Shown piece by piece: positions 51,872-61,299 of a stretch of 64,000 bases of DNA. The position numbers and the translations under genes are program-made. Position 1 is the first letter of the stretch; every line of letters begins with the position of its first letter. The notes under the pieces were generated by a model. It worked only from the letters and a program-made list of their open reading frames with translations. It made no database searches and was not told the DNA's origin. Source of the DNA: JASSUD01 sp031963405 (lineage in GTDB: Bacteria; Pseudomonadota; Gammaproteobacteria; Burkholderiales; Burkholderiaceae); assembly GCA_031963405.1 (NCBI GenBank), contig JASSUJ010000001.1, positions 1 through 64,000 on the forward strand. The letters run 5' to 3'.

Positions 51872-51942
51872 CTTTTCTGCTCAGAGAATCGCTGAATAAG
51901 TGGGAAATTGGGCCATACCTGTTTACCGTACATTTTTACTTC

Positions 51943-52491
51943 CTACTTCAGCATATTGATAACGCGGTCAATGGTTTTCTGTACTACCGGACGTTTATTT
52001 GATCTCTCAATAGCATCCAGAAAAACAGGCGTGTCAGCTGTCATAGGGTTATCGCTCTGCATAGAGAAAGCCGTGCTTTGATTGAGTTCAGGTAGCTGGC
52101 CGACTACACCAGAAATTGACTGCTTAGCCTCATTTAGCGATTTTTCAAATTGGTCACGTGCCGCTTGGCAAGTGCGTTGTAGCAATTGTTTGGCTACCTG
52201 AGCGAGAACGGTATCGTCTAACAAGCTAGGTAGGCTGCTTTTGAATTTCGTAATGAAATCAAGACAAGGTAGGGTGGCATCATCAAAAGTTTTGCCTGGA
52301 TTAGTGCGTGGCTGATACGTTTGCAAATATTTCATCTGCGCGGCTTGTGCAGCTTGTTTCACCTCATCGCAATACGCTTGCGCTGTCTGAGGCTCGAGCC
52401 CCCACGCGTAATTTGAGGATAGGCCTGTAGCGACTAAGGTAACTAAGGCCTGCAGCACGAGAAATAGTTTGATGGATGGCTTTTTACTCAC
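51943..52491 (-). CDS. Exported protein of a DotA/TraY-linked operon, unknown family
   Basis: A 182-residue protein with a signal peptide (about 1-31, ending AWG) and two or three Cys in the mature part (AYCDEVKQAAQAAQ, ATLPCLDFI, RTCQAARDQF). It is largely helical. First gene of the minus-strand operon that includes the two paralogues and the M23 peptidase. It starts about 320 bases from the divergent DotA/TraY gene, so a shared regulatory region is likely there. Family not recognised. Confidence 0.65.
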   Translation of the reverse strand: MSKKPSIKLFLVLQALVTLVATGLSSNYAWGLEPQTAQAYCDEVKQAAQAAQMKYLQTYQPRTNPGKTFDDATLPCLDFITKFKSSLPSLLDDTVLAQVAKQLLQRTCQAARDQFEKSLNEAKQSISGVVGQLPELNQSTAFSMQSDNPMTADTPVFLDAIERSNKRPVVQKTIDRVINMLK

Positions 52492-52812
52492 AGTAAAGCT
52501 CAGTCAGCAAGACGTGGAATTGAGCCTTAATCATAGAGGCGCAACAATAAAAATCTAACTAGCCAAAAGCCATATTGATTAGCCACTCCAACCTCACCCA
52601 GAATATTCGCAAGCGCTAAGAACCTGTTCACGAATGAACGTACTGCCCGTGTCGGCATTGTTTCCCCCTAATTTATTAAGACATAGCTCACACCCTAATC
52701 GAGCTTTTTTGATAATGATTTTGATGTGCCGATGAAATGATTTTAATGAGTTTGGGCAAGGCTAACTGGCTGTGCTAGATGTCTGCTGCGCAAAGTAGGG
52801 AGGGGTAAAAGT
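52492..52812. promoter_or_regulatory. Divergent promoter region with repeat A end
   Basis: Gap between the exported-protein operon and the DotA/TraY gene. Holds TAAGAACCTGTTCACGAATG at about 52618, similar to the ends of repeat family A. I cannot name exact promoters. Confidence 0.4.
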
Positions 52813-55536
52813 ATGGAACTCAAACCAGTCAAAGTAGCCTCTAGCTTTGCTTTAGCTTGTACGGGGGCGCCTACTTTACTCAGGGCCATGCGTGAAATTA
52901 ACGGTGCGGTTAAGGAAAGCATAGTCCGCACCCAGCAACGCTTGCAGGGGTTGCGGCAGGCCAGTGCGAGGCCGCGGCAGGAGAGTTTTAGTGCAGCACT
53001 AAGACGTTTGAATCTGGGGGAAAGCGATTTGTCGGCGTGTGTGCAGGCTTTTCAAAAACGCTCAGGTAATTGGTTTTTATTGTGTTCACTCGCTTTTGCT
53101 TTTTTGGTTGTGACGCCGCTAATTGGGCAGAGCAAGACAAGTCAGTGGGCGAGTCATTTGCTTTTGTCGAGCGGGGTGATGCTAGTAGCAGCAGCCAAAG
53201 CTTTGGTGTGGCATTTTCGTGCTTGTCAAACGCGTGAGTGTGCGCTTTATGCGTTTGGGCCATGGTTTAAGCAAGATCGATGGGTGCGTCGATGCTTTGT
53301 TGTTTTGGCTTTTGGTCTGCTACTGATGGGGGCTTTGCTTAGTACCTCAGTTTACTCAGCGGGTGTTGATTTCAGCCAATTTAAGCCGCCGGCCGGGGAT
53401 GCGTCGGTAGCATTTTTGCGAGAAATTTTTGGCACAGTCATTGACCAAATTTATGCTGGGGCAGACCCTGGCACAGAAGCATCGGCCAATGTACTTAGCC
53501 GTATGCTCGGCCCTTTTAATAGCGCCGTGCTGTTTTTTGGCATGCTATTTATTAGCTACACCACCATTAAGGGAACGATTGATTCGGCGCACGACGGGGA
53601 GTTGCTGGGGAAAAAAATGTCATCGGCTTGGTTGCCGCTACGTACTGTTACTGCTGCTGCACTACTGTTGCCACTTAGTTCTGGTTATTCGCTAATTCAA
53701 ATTGGGGTGCTATGGCTTGCGGTGCAATCGGTAGGCCTGGCTGGCTTGGTACTCCGTGCAGGGCTGGATTATGTTGCTGAAACAAATATGGTGATGCAGC
53801 CGCATATCCCTGATGCTCGCCCGCTCGCAGCAAATGTTCTGCGTTTTGAAGTATGCCGGGCTGCGCTTAACCAGCAATTTGTTGGCTCTGGCCGTTATGA
53901 AAAGATCGTGCTGCGAGAAGTTCCGCAAACTATTGTTGTGACCCCGGACAAGCAGATGTATACCGGTGGGCTAGATAATGCGGTACCTGTTTTAAAGCTT
54001 ATCAGGCTCTATCGGCAGGCCAAACAGCTAATTCCGACACGTTATACCGTAGTCAATTTTGAGTGGCGAGCGCAGCATGGCAGCTATCTCAACCCCGTTG
54101 TATGCGGTGCATTGAAATGGGAGGAGGCAGAAACAAGGGGGGAGCGTAGTGACAACCTGAAGATTGCGAAAGGCCCAATTATGGCCGCGCATGCTCAGGC
54201 GGTGCGTCAAATGATTCAAACGCTGCGACCATTTGCCGAAGCGCTTGCAGCAGGCCAAAAACCTGAGCCTGGTGTGCTGGAGTCTGCTGCTGCGCATTAT
54301 GAAAAAACTTTAGTTGATGCAGCTAAGAATGCGTTGCAGCAAACGAATGACGCTGGACGGGCGAGTTTTTTAGAATGGGCTAAGGAGGGAGGATGGATTT
54401 TTCTGCCGACTTATTACAACCATTTTATTCAGCTCAACGATGTGATGCAGTCAGCGCTTAATACGCTGCCAGTCTCTCGCGCCATTGAGATTGAAGATAA
54501 AGAAGTGCAAACCGTGTTGCGTAGCTATCAAGATGTTTTGCTAACAGCTGAAGAATATATTAAGCATCGCGAGGCAGCGCCTCGTAAAGCGTATCAGCAA
54601 CAAGTTGCTACTAGTACGCAAGTGCCGCATAGTTGGGAAGATGCTAAACGTTTGTTAGCAAGCCTTGCGCAGCATGCTATCTACCAGTTCACGCAAGAAT
54701 TAGCAGGTAGCAATCTTTCACATGTGGGGCAAATTAAAGCGCTTGGCGACTCGATTATTCACACTGGCGAAGGTTTATTAGGCTCGCTTTTTACCATCAA
54801 TGGTTTCAGCCATGGAAATGGGATAAAGCTTACGCTGGGTACGTTTTTCGATATTGGCGCTGCGGTTTCTTCAATTTCTGGCTTATTGACGACATTGGCT
54901 TTAACCATCCTCTTTTTTGGCGCTTGGGCTGCGTATTATGTGCCAATGATTCCATTTATTACTGCTGTAACCGCCGTGATTAAATGGTTTGTTTTAGTTT
55001 TTGAATCTGTGATTGCCGCGCCAATTTTTGCACTGGCCCATTTGCACCCCGATGGCAGTGATTCAGTGGGTAAAGGTGGGCCTGGGTATATGTTGATCTT
55101 AGGCAATTTTTTGCGTCCAACCCTGACTGTTTTTGGCTTCTTTGGCAGTATTTGGCTTATGCAGCCGGTGAGTGGTTTCGTCAACGCTGCCTATATCACT
55201 GCAGTAGCAGGCGCTGAATATAACTCTTTATCAGGGGTGGTGGCTTTTCTGGCTTATGTAGGGATTTACGTCATGCTGATGACAGGTGTGGTTCATTCAA
55301 TTTTCACCTTAGTTAACTGGCTGCCTGACAATGTATTGAGCTGGCTTGGCGGCACGCTCGATACAAAAGATATAGGAGGCAGTGCAACTGAAGCAAGTGG
55401 AGGTTTTAAAGGCATACCGGTAGATATTCCACAGGGTGCAGGCAAAGAAGGTCACAGTGCGAACAAAGCAGACAGTAAAGGTGAGCGGGGGAAACATCCT
55501 GCCAGTAATAAAGAATTGCTGGGTGGGCATTCTTAA
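52813..55536 (+). CDS. DotA/TraY-type membrane protein with an N-terminal TraX-like fusion
   Basis: Large inner-membrane protein of type IVB (Dot/Icm, IncI Tra) systems, 907 residues. Residues 1-155 are a separate part with two hydrophobic segments (about 87-104 and 115-131) in a plan like TraX of IncI plasmids. At 157-184 there is a second, internal signal-like segment (RCFVVLAFGLLLMGALLSTS) directly followed by VDFSQFKPPAGD and VAFLREIFGTVI, which is how DotA/TraY proteins start. The DotA-like body follows with membrane segments around 230-250, 275-320, 680-770 and 785-850, including LPLSSGYSLIQIGVLWLAVQ and the C-terminal FTLVNWLPDNVLSWLGG. The tail (about 870-907) is Gly/Lys-rich. No ATPase or core-complex gene is in the window. 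The fusion with a TraX-like part is my inference. Confidence 0.85.
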   Translation: MELKPVKVASSFALACTGAPTLLRAMREINGAVKESIVRTQQRLQGLRQASARPRQESFSAALRRLNLGESDLSACVQAFQKRSGNWFLLCSLAFAFLVVTPLIGQSKTSQWASHLLLSSGVMLVAAAKALVWHFRACQTRECALYAFGPWFKQDRWVRRCFVVLAFGLLLMGALLSTSVYSAGVDFSQFKPPAGDASVAFLREIFGTVIDQIYAGADPGTEASANVLSRMLGPFNSAVLFFGMLFISYTTIKGTIDSAHDGELLGKKMSSAWLPLRTVTAAALLLPLSSGYSLIQIGVLWLAVQSVGLAGLVLRAGLDYVAETNMVMQPHIPDARPLAANVLRFEVCRAALNQQFVGSGRYEKIVLREVPQTIVVTPDKQMYTGGLDNAVPVLKLIRLYRQAKQLIPTRYTVVNFEWRAQHGSYLNPVVCGALKWEEAETRGERSDNLKIAKGPIMAAHAQAVRQMIQTLRPFAEALAAGQKPEPGVLESAAAHYEKTLVDAAKNALQQTNDAGRASFLEWAKEGGWIFLPTYYNHFIQLNDVMQSALNTLPVSRAIEIEDKEVQTVLRSYQDVLLTAEEYIKHREAAPRKAYQQQVATSTQVPHSWEDAKRLLASLAQHAIYQFTQELAGSNLSHVGQIKALGDSIIHTGEGLLGSLFTINGFSHGNGIKLTLGTFFDIGAAVSSISGLLTTLALTILFFGAWAAYYVPMIPFITAVTAVIKWFVLVFESVIAAPIFALAHLHPDGSDSVGKGGPGYMLILGNFLRPTLTVFGFFGSIWLMQPVSGFVNAAYITAVAGAEYNSLSGVVAFLAYVGIYVMLMTGVVHSIFTLVNWLPDNVLSWLGGTLDTKDIGGSATEASGGFKGIPVDIPQGAGKEGHSANKADSKGERGKHPASNKELLGGHS

Positions 55537-55844
55537 TCGATAGTTCGTAGGTGCTTCCTATTAATCGCTGGGCAGTAAAGCAATCGCTTTGAATGTTAAA
55601 TTATTTTGTGCCATAGATTTTGAGTCGGGTGTAGTGATTGCGGAGGTGGTTTGCTTTCATCACTTTTAGTTTTTTTTATTACCTGTTTACTGATCGATTT
55701 AGCTTGGAGAATAGTTTGCTCAGTAGCTTGGTAATCACTACAAAAATAATCTGCGGTATGGCTACAAATGCAGAGGAAGGCTTTGGCTTATCTTGCGCTA
55801 GAGTTTCGACGATGAGCCATGGCATCGGAGGATGTTTGAATGCC

Positions 55845-56471
55845 TCAGGATAAATATTTCTTCATATCTAGAGAAAGGCTTGATATTGGCTTGAATTGGT
55901 CGAGCATTTGGGATGCAAAGCCGACTTCTTCGTAAGACTGGTTTATTTGCGCTTGCCCCACAGCCGGCATTATTGCCTCGACAGCAAGGTTAATTTGCTC
56001 ATTGTATTGGGCTATGCGCACATCATTTTGAGCTATTTGCGTTTGTTTTTTCTGTTGGGGTATTGGTACTTGTACATTAGGTTCCTCGAGTACTTTAATA
56101 GACGCTTGGTCTTTTTCTCTAAGTTTAAAAAGTTTGTTTTTTGATTGAGTTGCTTTTCTTGAAGCGTGTGAAGAAGATTTTGCTAGATCAGATTTTTTGT
56201 GGTTCGGTGCATCTTGGGATGTGTCGCAGTCCGGTTTAGGAGTTAGCTTAAATATAGAGAGGAAATCAGTTTTGCGAAATTGATTGCTTTTTTGGCGAAC
56301 GCTTGAAGAAAATTTCCTCAATTTTTTATTTAAAGAAGAGAAAGAAGAGAAAGGAGACATTTTTTCTTGATTTAAATTCTCCTTATCACTGAAGCAAATG
56401 CTTTCAAACTCTTCAATTGATTCGAAGCTAGACCTAGATCGAGGAGAAGCGAGGTCAAAGTGAGTAGGCAT
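55845..56471 (-). CDS. Ser/Lys-rich protein of unknown function (effector-like)
   Basis: A 208-residue protein. The first 130 residues are rich in Ser, Lys, Asn and Phe and basic (SSLNKKLRKFSSSVRQKSNQ, SSSHASRKATQSKNKLFKL). The last 70 form a helix-rich part (VRIAQYNEQINLAVEAIMPA). There is no signal peptide. I choose the ATG at 56471, preceded by AAAGGAT, over a TTG one codon earlier. It follows the DotA/TraY gene in opposite orientation. AT-rich and without recognised family. Possible translocated protein by style only. Confidence 0.55.
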   Translation of the reverse strand: MPTHFDLASPRSRSSFESIEEFESICFSDKENLNQEKMSPFSSFSSLNKKLRKFSSSVRQKSNQFRKTDFLSIFKLTPKPDCDTSQDAPNHKKSDLAKSSSHASRKATQSKNKLFKLREKDQASIKVLEEPNVQVPIPQQKKQTQIAQNDVRIAQYNEQINLAVEAIMPAVGQAQINQSYEEVGFASQMLDQFKPISSLSLDMKKYLS

Positions 56472-56549
56472 CAAATCAATCCTTTAAGCAATTGGCGAAG
56501 TCATATGTCATGGCTGTCTGTGCAATAACTGCTAAAAAATACGCTGTTT

Positions 56550-56643
56550 AGTCCCCCATATACTCCGGTTCCTCCAAGGGTTACTCAACTAAGGGCCTCC
56601 CCCGACTGACGGCCTTTTAGACAATTTGTAGACAGGTTCTTAG
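56550..56643. repeat. Repeat family A, half element
   Basis: Matches the right half of 50516-50692: ACTCCGGTTCCT, TTACTCAACTAAGGGCCTCC, GACTGACGGCCTTTTAGAC and AATTTGTAGACAGGTTCTTA. The left arm is missing. Confidence 0.75.
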
Positions 56644-56811
56644 AGTATGGATAAAGGGCAGTAAATTAAAGCAAGTCTGCGAAATGATTGATGGTTTTGC
56701 GAATGATGATGCAGAAAATTCTTGGTTTTAGATGAATTAATTTAAGGGAAGGAATTCATGATCGGCAAGCTGCTATACCTAATAAACTACCCCAGTTTAG
56801 CTATTGAAAAG

Positions 56812-58299
56812 CTATAAAAGTGGCGAAAAAAGCCGTGCTACGTGCATTACTATGCGCTGCCACGTAGAGGCATGAGTAATTTCGGTTAAGGGCACAGGGT
56901 AAGCGTGAGTGAAGTCTTCTTCTAGCATAGCGGCCACTTCAGCTGCAAAGACCTTATCAACGGTTAAAAGCGTGATTTCGAAGTTGAGCCGAAAGGAACG
57001 GTTATCTAGATTTGCGCTGCCGATAGCGGCTGCACTGTCGTCGATTAGCATTACTTTTTGGTGGCAAAATCCTGGTTTGTAGCGAAAGATTTTGATGCCG
57101 GCCAGTACGGCATCGTGCGCGTATAGCATTGAGGCGTAAAAGACCCCGTAATGATCGCTCTGGTGGGGGATCAAGATGCGCACTTCTACGCCTCGCATCA
57201 CAGCAAGCCTGAGTGCTGAGAAAACGGCTTCATCTGGCACAAAGTATGGCGTGGAAATCCAGACGCGGTGGTGCGCGGTATTAATGGCTTCCACAAAAAA
57301 CAGTGAGCAAGTCTCGTATTGATCTGCAGGGCCGCTTGCAATTGCTAAGCAGTGCATATTGGTATTGAGCTGCGGGGTAGGGGGCTCACTCAAGGGTAGG
57401 ACTTGTGTAGCCCAGAACCAGTCTTGGATAAAGATTTCTTGAATATCTGCAACGACTAATCCTTCAATATCGAGATGCGTATCGCGCCAGGGTGAGAGGC
57501 GTGTTTTTCTGCCAAGATATTCGTCACCCACGTTATGGCCGCCGATAAATGCACGTTTACCATCAACGATGACGATTTTCCGGTGGTTGCGAAAGTTCAG
57601 CTGAAAGCGATTAATAAAACGCCTAGTGGCGAATTTATGGGTTTCTACGCCGCCTGCGCGCAAAGTTTCTACATAGTGGCGTGGCAGCTTTGAGCAACCA
57701 ATTCCGTCATATAAAAAATATACTTGTACGCCCTGTATAGCTTTGGCCAAAAGTACTTGCTGTAGTTGTCGCCCAAGTTGATCGTCATGGACTACAAAAT
57801 ATTGCACCATCACATAGCGCGTGGCTTGCTCAATTGCCGCAAAAATTGCCGCAAAAGTCGCTTCTCCATTAATCAATAAGCGCACCCGATTAGCTGGTGT
57901 GAAATGAGTGCCAGCGAGCTGCTCAAGCGCACGCGTGGCACGATGGCCGATGCGTTCAATCAACGTATCGTGGCAATTGAATCGGGGCAGTTTGGCTTTT
58001 CCGGCAACAGACTGAAACTGGCTGCGCATTTGTAAATCTCTTAGCCGACGCGCGTCGACATAACCAAAAAAACGGTTGCTGCCTAAAAAAAGATAAGGAA
58101 TCAAAGTGAAATAGGGCAGAGCAACTAAAGAAATAGCCCATGCAACGGCGCCTTGTGAAGTGCGCGCATACTGAATAACGTGGAAGGCAGCGATGATGCC
58201 GCCGGTATGCATGAGCGCAATAAATATGCTCACCAGTAAGCTAATTGAAAACCAATTCATAAGCCTCCAGATTTGTGGTGACTGGCGCGAAAGTGCCAC
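56812..58299 (-). CDS. cls: Cardiolipin synthase (phospholipase D family)
   Basis: Membrane enzyme that condenses two phosphatidylglycerol molecules to cardiolipin and glycerol. 495 residues. Two N-terminal membrane helices (about 15-40 and 52-70) and two HKD catalytic motifs: HRKIVIVDGKRAFIGGHNVG (about 234-253) and HQKVMLIDDSAAAIGSANLD (about 415-434). FVPDEAVFSAL and DTHLDIEGLVV are also typical. Alone between the secretion-type region and the prmB gene. Confidence 0.93.
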   Translation of the reverse strand: MALSRQSPQIWRLMNWFSISLLVSIFIALMHTGGIIAAFHVIQYARTSQGAVAWAISLVALPYFTLIPYLFLGSNRFFGYVDARRLRDLQMRSQFQSVAGKAKLPRFNCHDTLIERIGHRATRALEQLAGTHFTPANRVRLLINGEATFAAIFAAIEQATRYVMVQYFVVHDDQLGRQLQQVLLAKAIQGVQVYFLYDGIGCSKLPRHYVETLRAGGVETHKFATRRFINRFQLNFRNHRKIVIVDGKRAFIGGHNVGDEYLGRKTRLSPWRDTHLDIEGLVVADIQEIFIQDWFWATQVLPLSEPPTPQLNTNMHCLAIASGPADQYETCSLFFVEAINTAHHRVWISTPYFVPDEAVFSALRLAVMRGVEVRILIPHQSDHYGVFYASMLYAHDAVLAGIKIFRYKPGFCHQKVMLIDDSAAAIGSANLDNRSFRLNFEITLLTVDKVFAAEVAAMLEEDFTHAYPVPLTEITHASTWQRIVMHVARLFSPLL

Positions 58300-58595
58300 T
58301 AGAAAGGCGTTTCAGTGTGGCATTGTTTACTCACTTTAAAAATTAGAGCGTAGCCTATAAAGGTTTACTAATTAGATAGCTGAATGATCTTTAGGAAGGT
58401 TCAACTTCTAATCGTTTTTTAAACGGGTTTAGTGAGGCTCTCTATAACCTTTCTAATGAATAGGTGGATAAGTGAGGCATCTAAAACTAGTGCTAAAAAA
58501 TTGTGTCAATAAAAAGCTGGGAGCTGCTGCTTCTACGCACAGCAGTTTATTGACGGGTAAACGGGCAAAGCGATGTCTCGTGAAGACAGCAAGGT

Positions 58596-59486
58596 TTAGT
58601 TAAGCAAGTCAGCTTGACGCAGCAAAAAGACGCTATTTTCGCTAGCGTTTGTGCTGAGCCAAGTGAAATTCAAATCTGGGAAAGCGGCTTCGAGATGGGC
58701 GCGTTCGTGCCCAATTTCTACTACAAGCACGCCGTTTGGCGTAAGTCTTGTGCGTGCTCCCTCGATGATGGGGCGCACGAGTTCCATGCCATCTTTGCCA
58801 CCTGCTAGCGCCAGTTCAGGCTCATGCTGATATTCACGCGGCAGCGCCTGCATGGAAGCTTCATTGACATATGGGGGGTTGGCTATGATCAAGTCGTATT
58901 GGCGTGCTGCTGGCAATGGATCATAAAGATTGCCTGCGTACAGGGTGATACGCTCGTTTAAATCATATTCGGTGATATTACGCTGGGCGATAGCGAATGC
59001 CTTTTCAGACAGCTCAACGGCATCGACCTGCGCTTGCTCAAAACGGTCAGCTGCGAGGATGGCTAGGCAAGCTGAGCCGGTGCATAAATCGAGCACGGCT
59101 TGCACTGAGTCAGGGTCATCAATCCACGGCTCAAAATGGCTGAGTAGTGGTTCGCCAATAAATGAGCGGGGCACGATGACGTTTTCATCGACATAAAAAC
59201 GATAGCCGTGTAGCCAAGCTTCGCCAGTGAGATAGGCCGCCGGCATACGTTCTTTAATGCGCCGCTCTACTATATTAAGTATGGCGTCAATTTCGGAGCT
59301 AAGCAGCTGTGCATCGAGGAATGGCTCAAGCATATCCAAAGGTAAATGCAGGGTATGCAAAATTAAATACACTGCCTCGTCATAGGCGCAGGTGTTGCTT
59401 TGTCCGTAGGCTAATTGGGCTTTGGTAAAACGTGAAACCGCATAGCGCAGTAGATCGCGTGGTGTAGAAAAAGGTAGAGTTGTCAT
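58596..59486 (-). CDS. prmB: 50S ribosomal protein L3 glutamine methyltransferase
   Basis: SAM-dependent methyltransferase for a Gln of ribosomal protein L3. 296 residues. An N-terminal helical part (about 1-100), then the SAM loop VLDLCTGSACLAILAA (about 130-145) and the signature IIANPPYVNEASMQALP (about 207-223) with the NPPY motif. The N-terminal family start TLPFSTPRDLLRYAVSRF also fits PrmB rather than PrmC. It lies next to dapE on the same strand, as in Burkholderia. Confidence 0.94.
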   Translation of the reverse strand: MTTLPFSTPRDLLRYAVSRFTKAQLAYGQSNTCAYDEAVYLILHTLHLPLDMLEPFLDAQLLSSEIDAILNIVERRIKERMPAAYLTGEAWLHGYRFYVDENVIVPRSFIGEPLLSHFEPWIDDPDSVQAVLDLCTGSACLAILAADRFEQAQVDAVELSEKAFAIAQRNITEYDLNERITLYAGNLYDPLPAARQYDLIIANPPYVNEASMQALPREYQHEPELALAGGKDGMELVRPIIEGARTRLTPNGVLVVEIGHERAHLEAAFPDLNFTWLSTNASENSVFLLRQADLLN

Positions 59487-59516
59487 AAAAAATAAAAGAG
59501 ATTAAATGCAATGAAA

Positions 59517-60668
59517 TTAAGCGATCAATTGTTCCAGGACGCGCCGATAAATGTTTTTTAAAGGGTTGATGCTAGTCAGGGAAATGTGCTCATTAATTTG
59601 GTGAATGCTCGCATTAATTGGGCCAAACTCGATGACTTGCGGGCATAGCTTAGCGATGAAACGGCCATCGGAGGTGCCGCCAGTGGTTGAAAGCGCTGGG
59701 GTAATGCCTGTTTCGTCTTGAATCGCAACGCTTAGCGCGTTGGAAAGCGTGCCGCGTGGTGTCAAAAAAGGCGAGCCATTTAGCGTCCAGTTCAGCACAT
59801 AGTCTTTTTCTGGCAGTAAACCATGTGAGGCCAGTATGGCGTGTACTCGTTCCTTAAGCGATTCAGCCGTGCTGGCTGGTGCAAAACGGAAATTAAAATC
59901 TACTACGAGCGTGGCAGGAATCACATTAGTTGCGCCGGTGCCCGCGTTAAGGTTAGAGATTTGCCAGGAGGTGGGTGGAAAATATTCGTCACCACTATCC
60001 CAGTTTGTTTGTACGAGTTCCGCTAGCGCTGGCGCGAAAAGGTGAATAGGGTTGCGTGCTAAATGAGGGTAAGCGATGTGGCCCTGTACGCCTCGTATAG
60101 TTAATTGGCCGGACAGTGAACCGCGCCGCCCATTTTTTATTGTGTCCCCCAAGATAGCGACACTGGTCGGTTCACCAACAATGCAGTAATCCAACCGTTC
60201 GTTACGCGCTTGCAAAGCATCAATGATTTTTATTGTGCCATCGGTAGCGGGCCCTTCCTCATCACTGGTGAGCAAGAAGGCAATTGAGCCAGCATGCTGT
60301 GGGTGAGCCGCAATAAATTCCTCCGTGGCCACCACAAAACAGGCAAGTGAAGTTTTCATATCGGCCGCGCCGCGCGCATACAGCTTGCCATCTCGGTGGG
60401 TGGGGGTAAAAGGCGGCGAATCCCATGCTTCTAATGGACCTGTTGGTACTACATCGGTGTGTCCGGCAAAACCTAGCAATTTACCCGCACGCGCCGCACT
60501 GCCACGTCGTACTGCCCATAGATTAGTGACGCCGGCGAATACCAGCGTTTCACAAGTAAAGCCGATTTTTTCTAAGCGATTAGCGATAAGGGCTTGGCAC
60601 CCTGCATCATTAGGTGTAATCGAAGCCCGGGTGAGCAATTGTTCAGTGAGAGCAAGTGTGGCGGACAT
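59517..60668 (-). CDS. dapE: Succinyl-diaminopimelate desuccinylase
   Basis: Zinc metallohydrolase that releases LL-diaminopimelate from its succinyl form, for lysine and peptidoglycan. 383 residues. Metal ligands visible: GHTDVVPTGP (His and Asp region, about 68-77), YARGAADMKTSLACFV, LLTSDEEGPATDGT (catalytic Glu) and the final FGPINASIHQINEHIS with the C-terminal His. Same strand as dapD and dapC, with an ArsC-like gene between, an arrangement known from beta-proteobacteria. Confidence 0.96.
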   Translation of the reverse strand: MSATLALTEQLLTRASITPNDAGCQALIANRLEKIGFTCETLVFAGVTNLWAVRRGSAARAGKLLGFAGHTDVVPTGPLEAWDSPPFTPTHRDGKLYARGAADMKTSLACFVVATEEFIAAHPQHAGSIAFLLTSDEEGPATDGTIKIIDALQARNERLDYCIVGEPTSVAILGDTIKNGRRGSLSGQLTIRGVQGHIAYPHLARNPIHLFAPALAELVQTNWDSGDEYFPPTSWQISNLNAGTGATNVIPATLVVDFNFRFAPASTAESLKERVHAILASHGLLPEKDYVLNWTLNGSPFLTPRGTLSNALSVAIQDETGITPALSTTGGTSDGRFIAKLCPQVIEFGPINASIHQINEHISLTSINPLKNIYRRVLEQLIA

Positions 60669-60945
60669 AAGAAAATTTTCCCGTTACTGAATTTTTTTAA
60701 ACATTGTAAGGATATAAGTCATTAGATTGAGCATAGCTATTTGGGAGGGGATGAGGCAGACGGTTTACGCAGTAATATCAGCAACTCTCGCTTTCTTTAT
60801 AGTGTGAACGAGGGCAATAGTAAGCACTCTTGTTGAAGACGCTGCCTTTAAATAATTAAAGTTTACTAGGGGGCTGGAGCGCGTAGCTGAAGAATCAAGT
60901 CAATATTAGCTCGCTCTTCAGCCTGTATTGAATTTATGTAGTGCT
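60669..60945. other. Gap between dapE and the ArsC-like gene
   Basis: About 277 bases without a gene that I can recognise. Confidence 0.5.
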
Positions 60946-61299
60946 CTATTTAAAAAGAGCAAGATATCTATCGTTTAAGAATCCCACCGCTTTAACGCGG
61001 TTATCGATAGTGATAACAGGGCGTTTAATAAGGCTGGGGTTCTCTACCATCAGTGCAAGTGCTTGTTCTTCATGTTCGGCCGTTGCTTTTACTGCGTCAG
61101 ATAAATTACGCCAGCTCGTACCTCGGCGATTTAAAAGAGTTTCAAGGGGGATGTCTTGTAACCAGTTGTGTAGTGTCTCGAGGGTAATGCCCGCTTTTTT
61201 GAAATCATGAAAAGTATAGGCAATCTGATTTTCAGTTAGCCACGCCCGTGCTTTTTTGACCGTGTCGCAATTGTTAATGCCATACATGATGAGTGCCAT
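60946..61299 (-). CDS. ArsC/Spx family protein (YffB-like)
   Basis: A 117-residue thioredoxin-fold protein. The start MALIMYGINNCDTVKKARAWL has Cys in the N-terminal loop, as in YffB-type proteins of the ArsC family, and the segment GTSWRNL is typical. It is often found next to dapD/dapE, as here. The stop/start overlap with dapD (one base shared at 61299) suggests coupling. Its biochemical role is not settled; arsenate reduction is unlikely. Confidence 0.88.
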   Translation of the reverse strand: MALIMYGINNCDTVKKARAWLTENQIAYTFHDFKKAGITLETLHNWLQDIPLETLLNRRGTSWRNLSDAVKATAEHEEQALALMVENPSLIKRPVITIDNRVKAVGFLNDRYLALFK

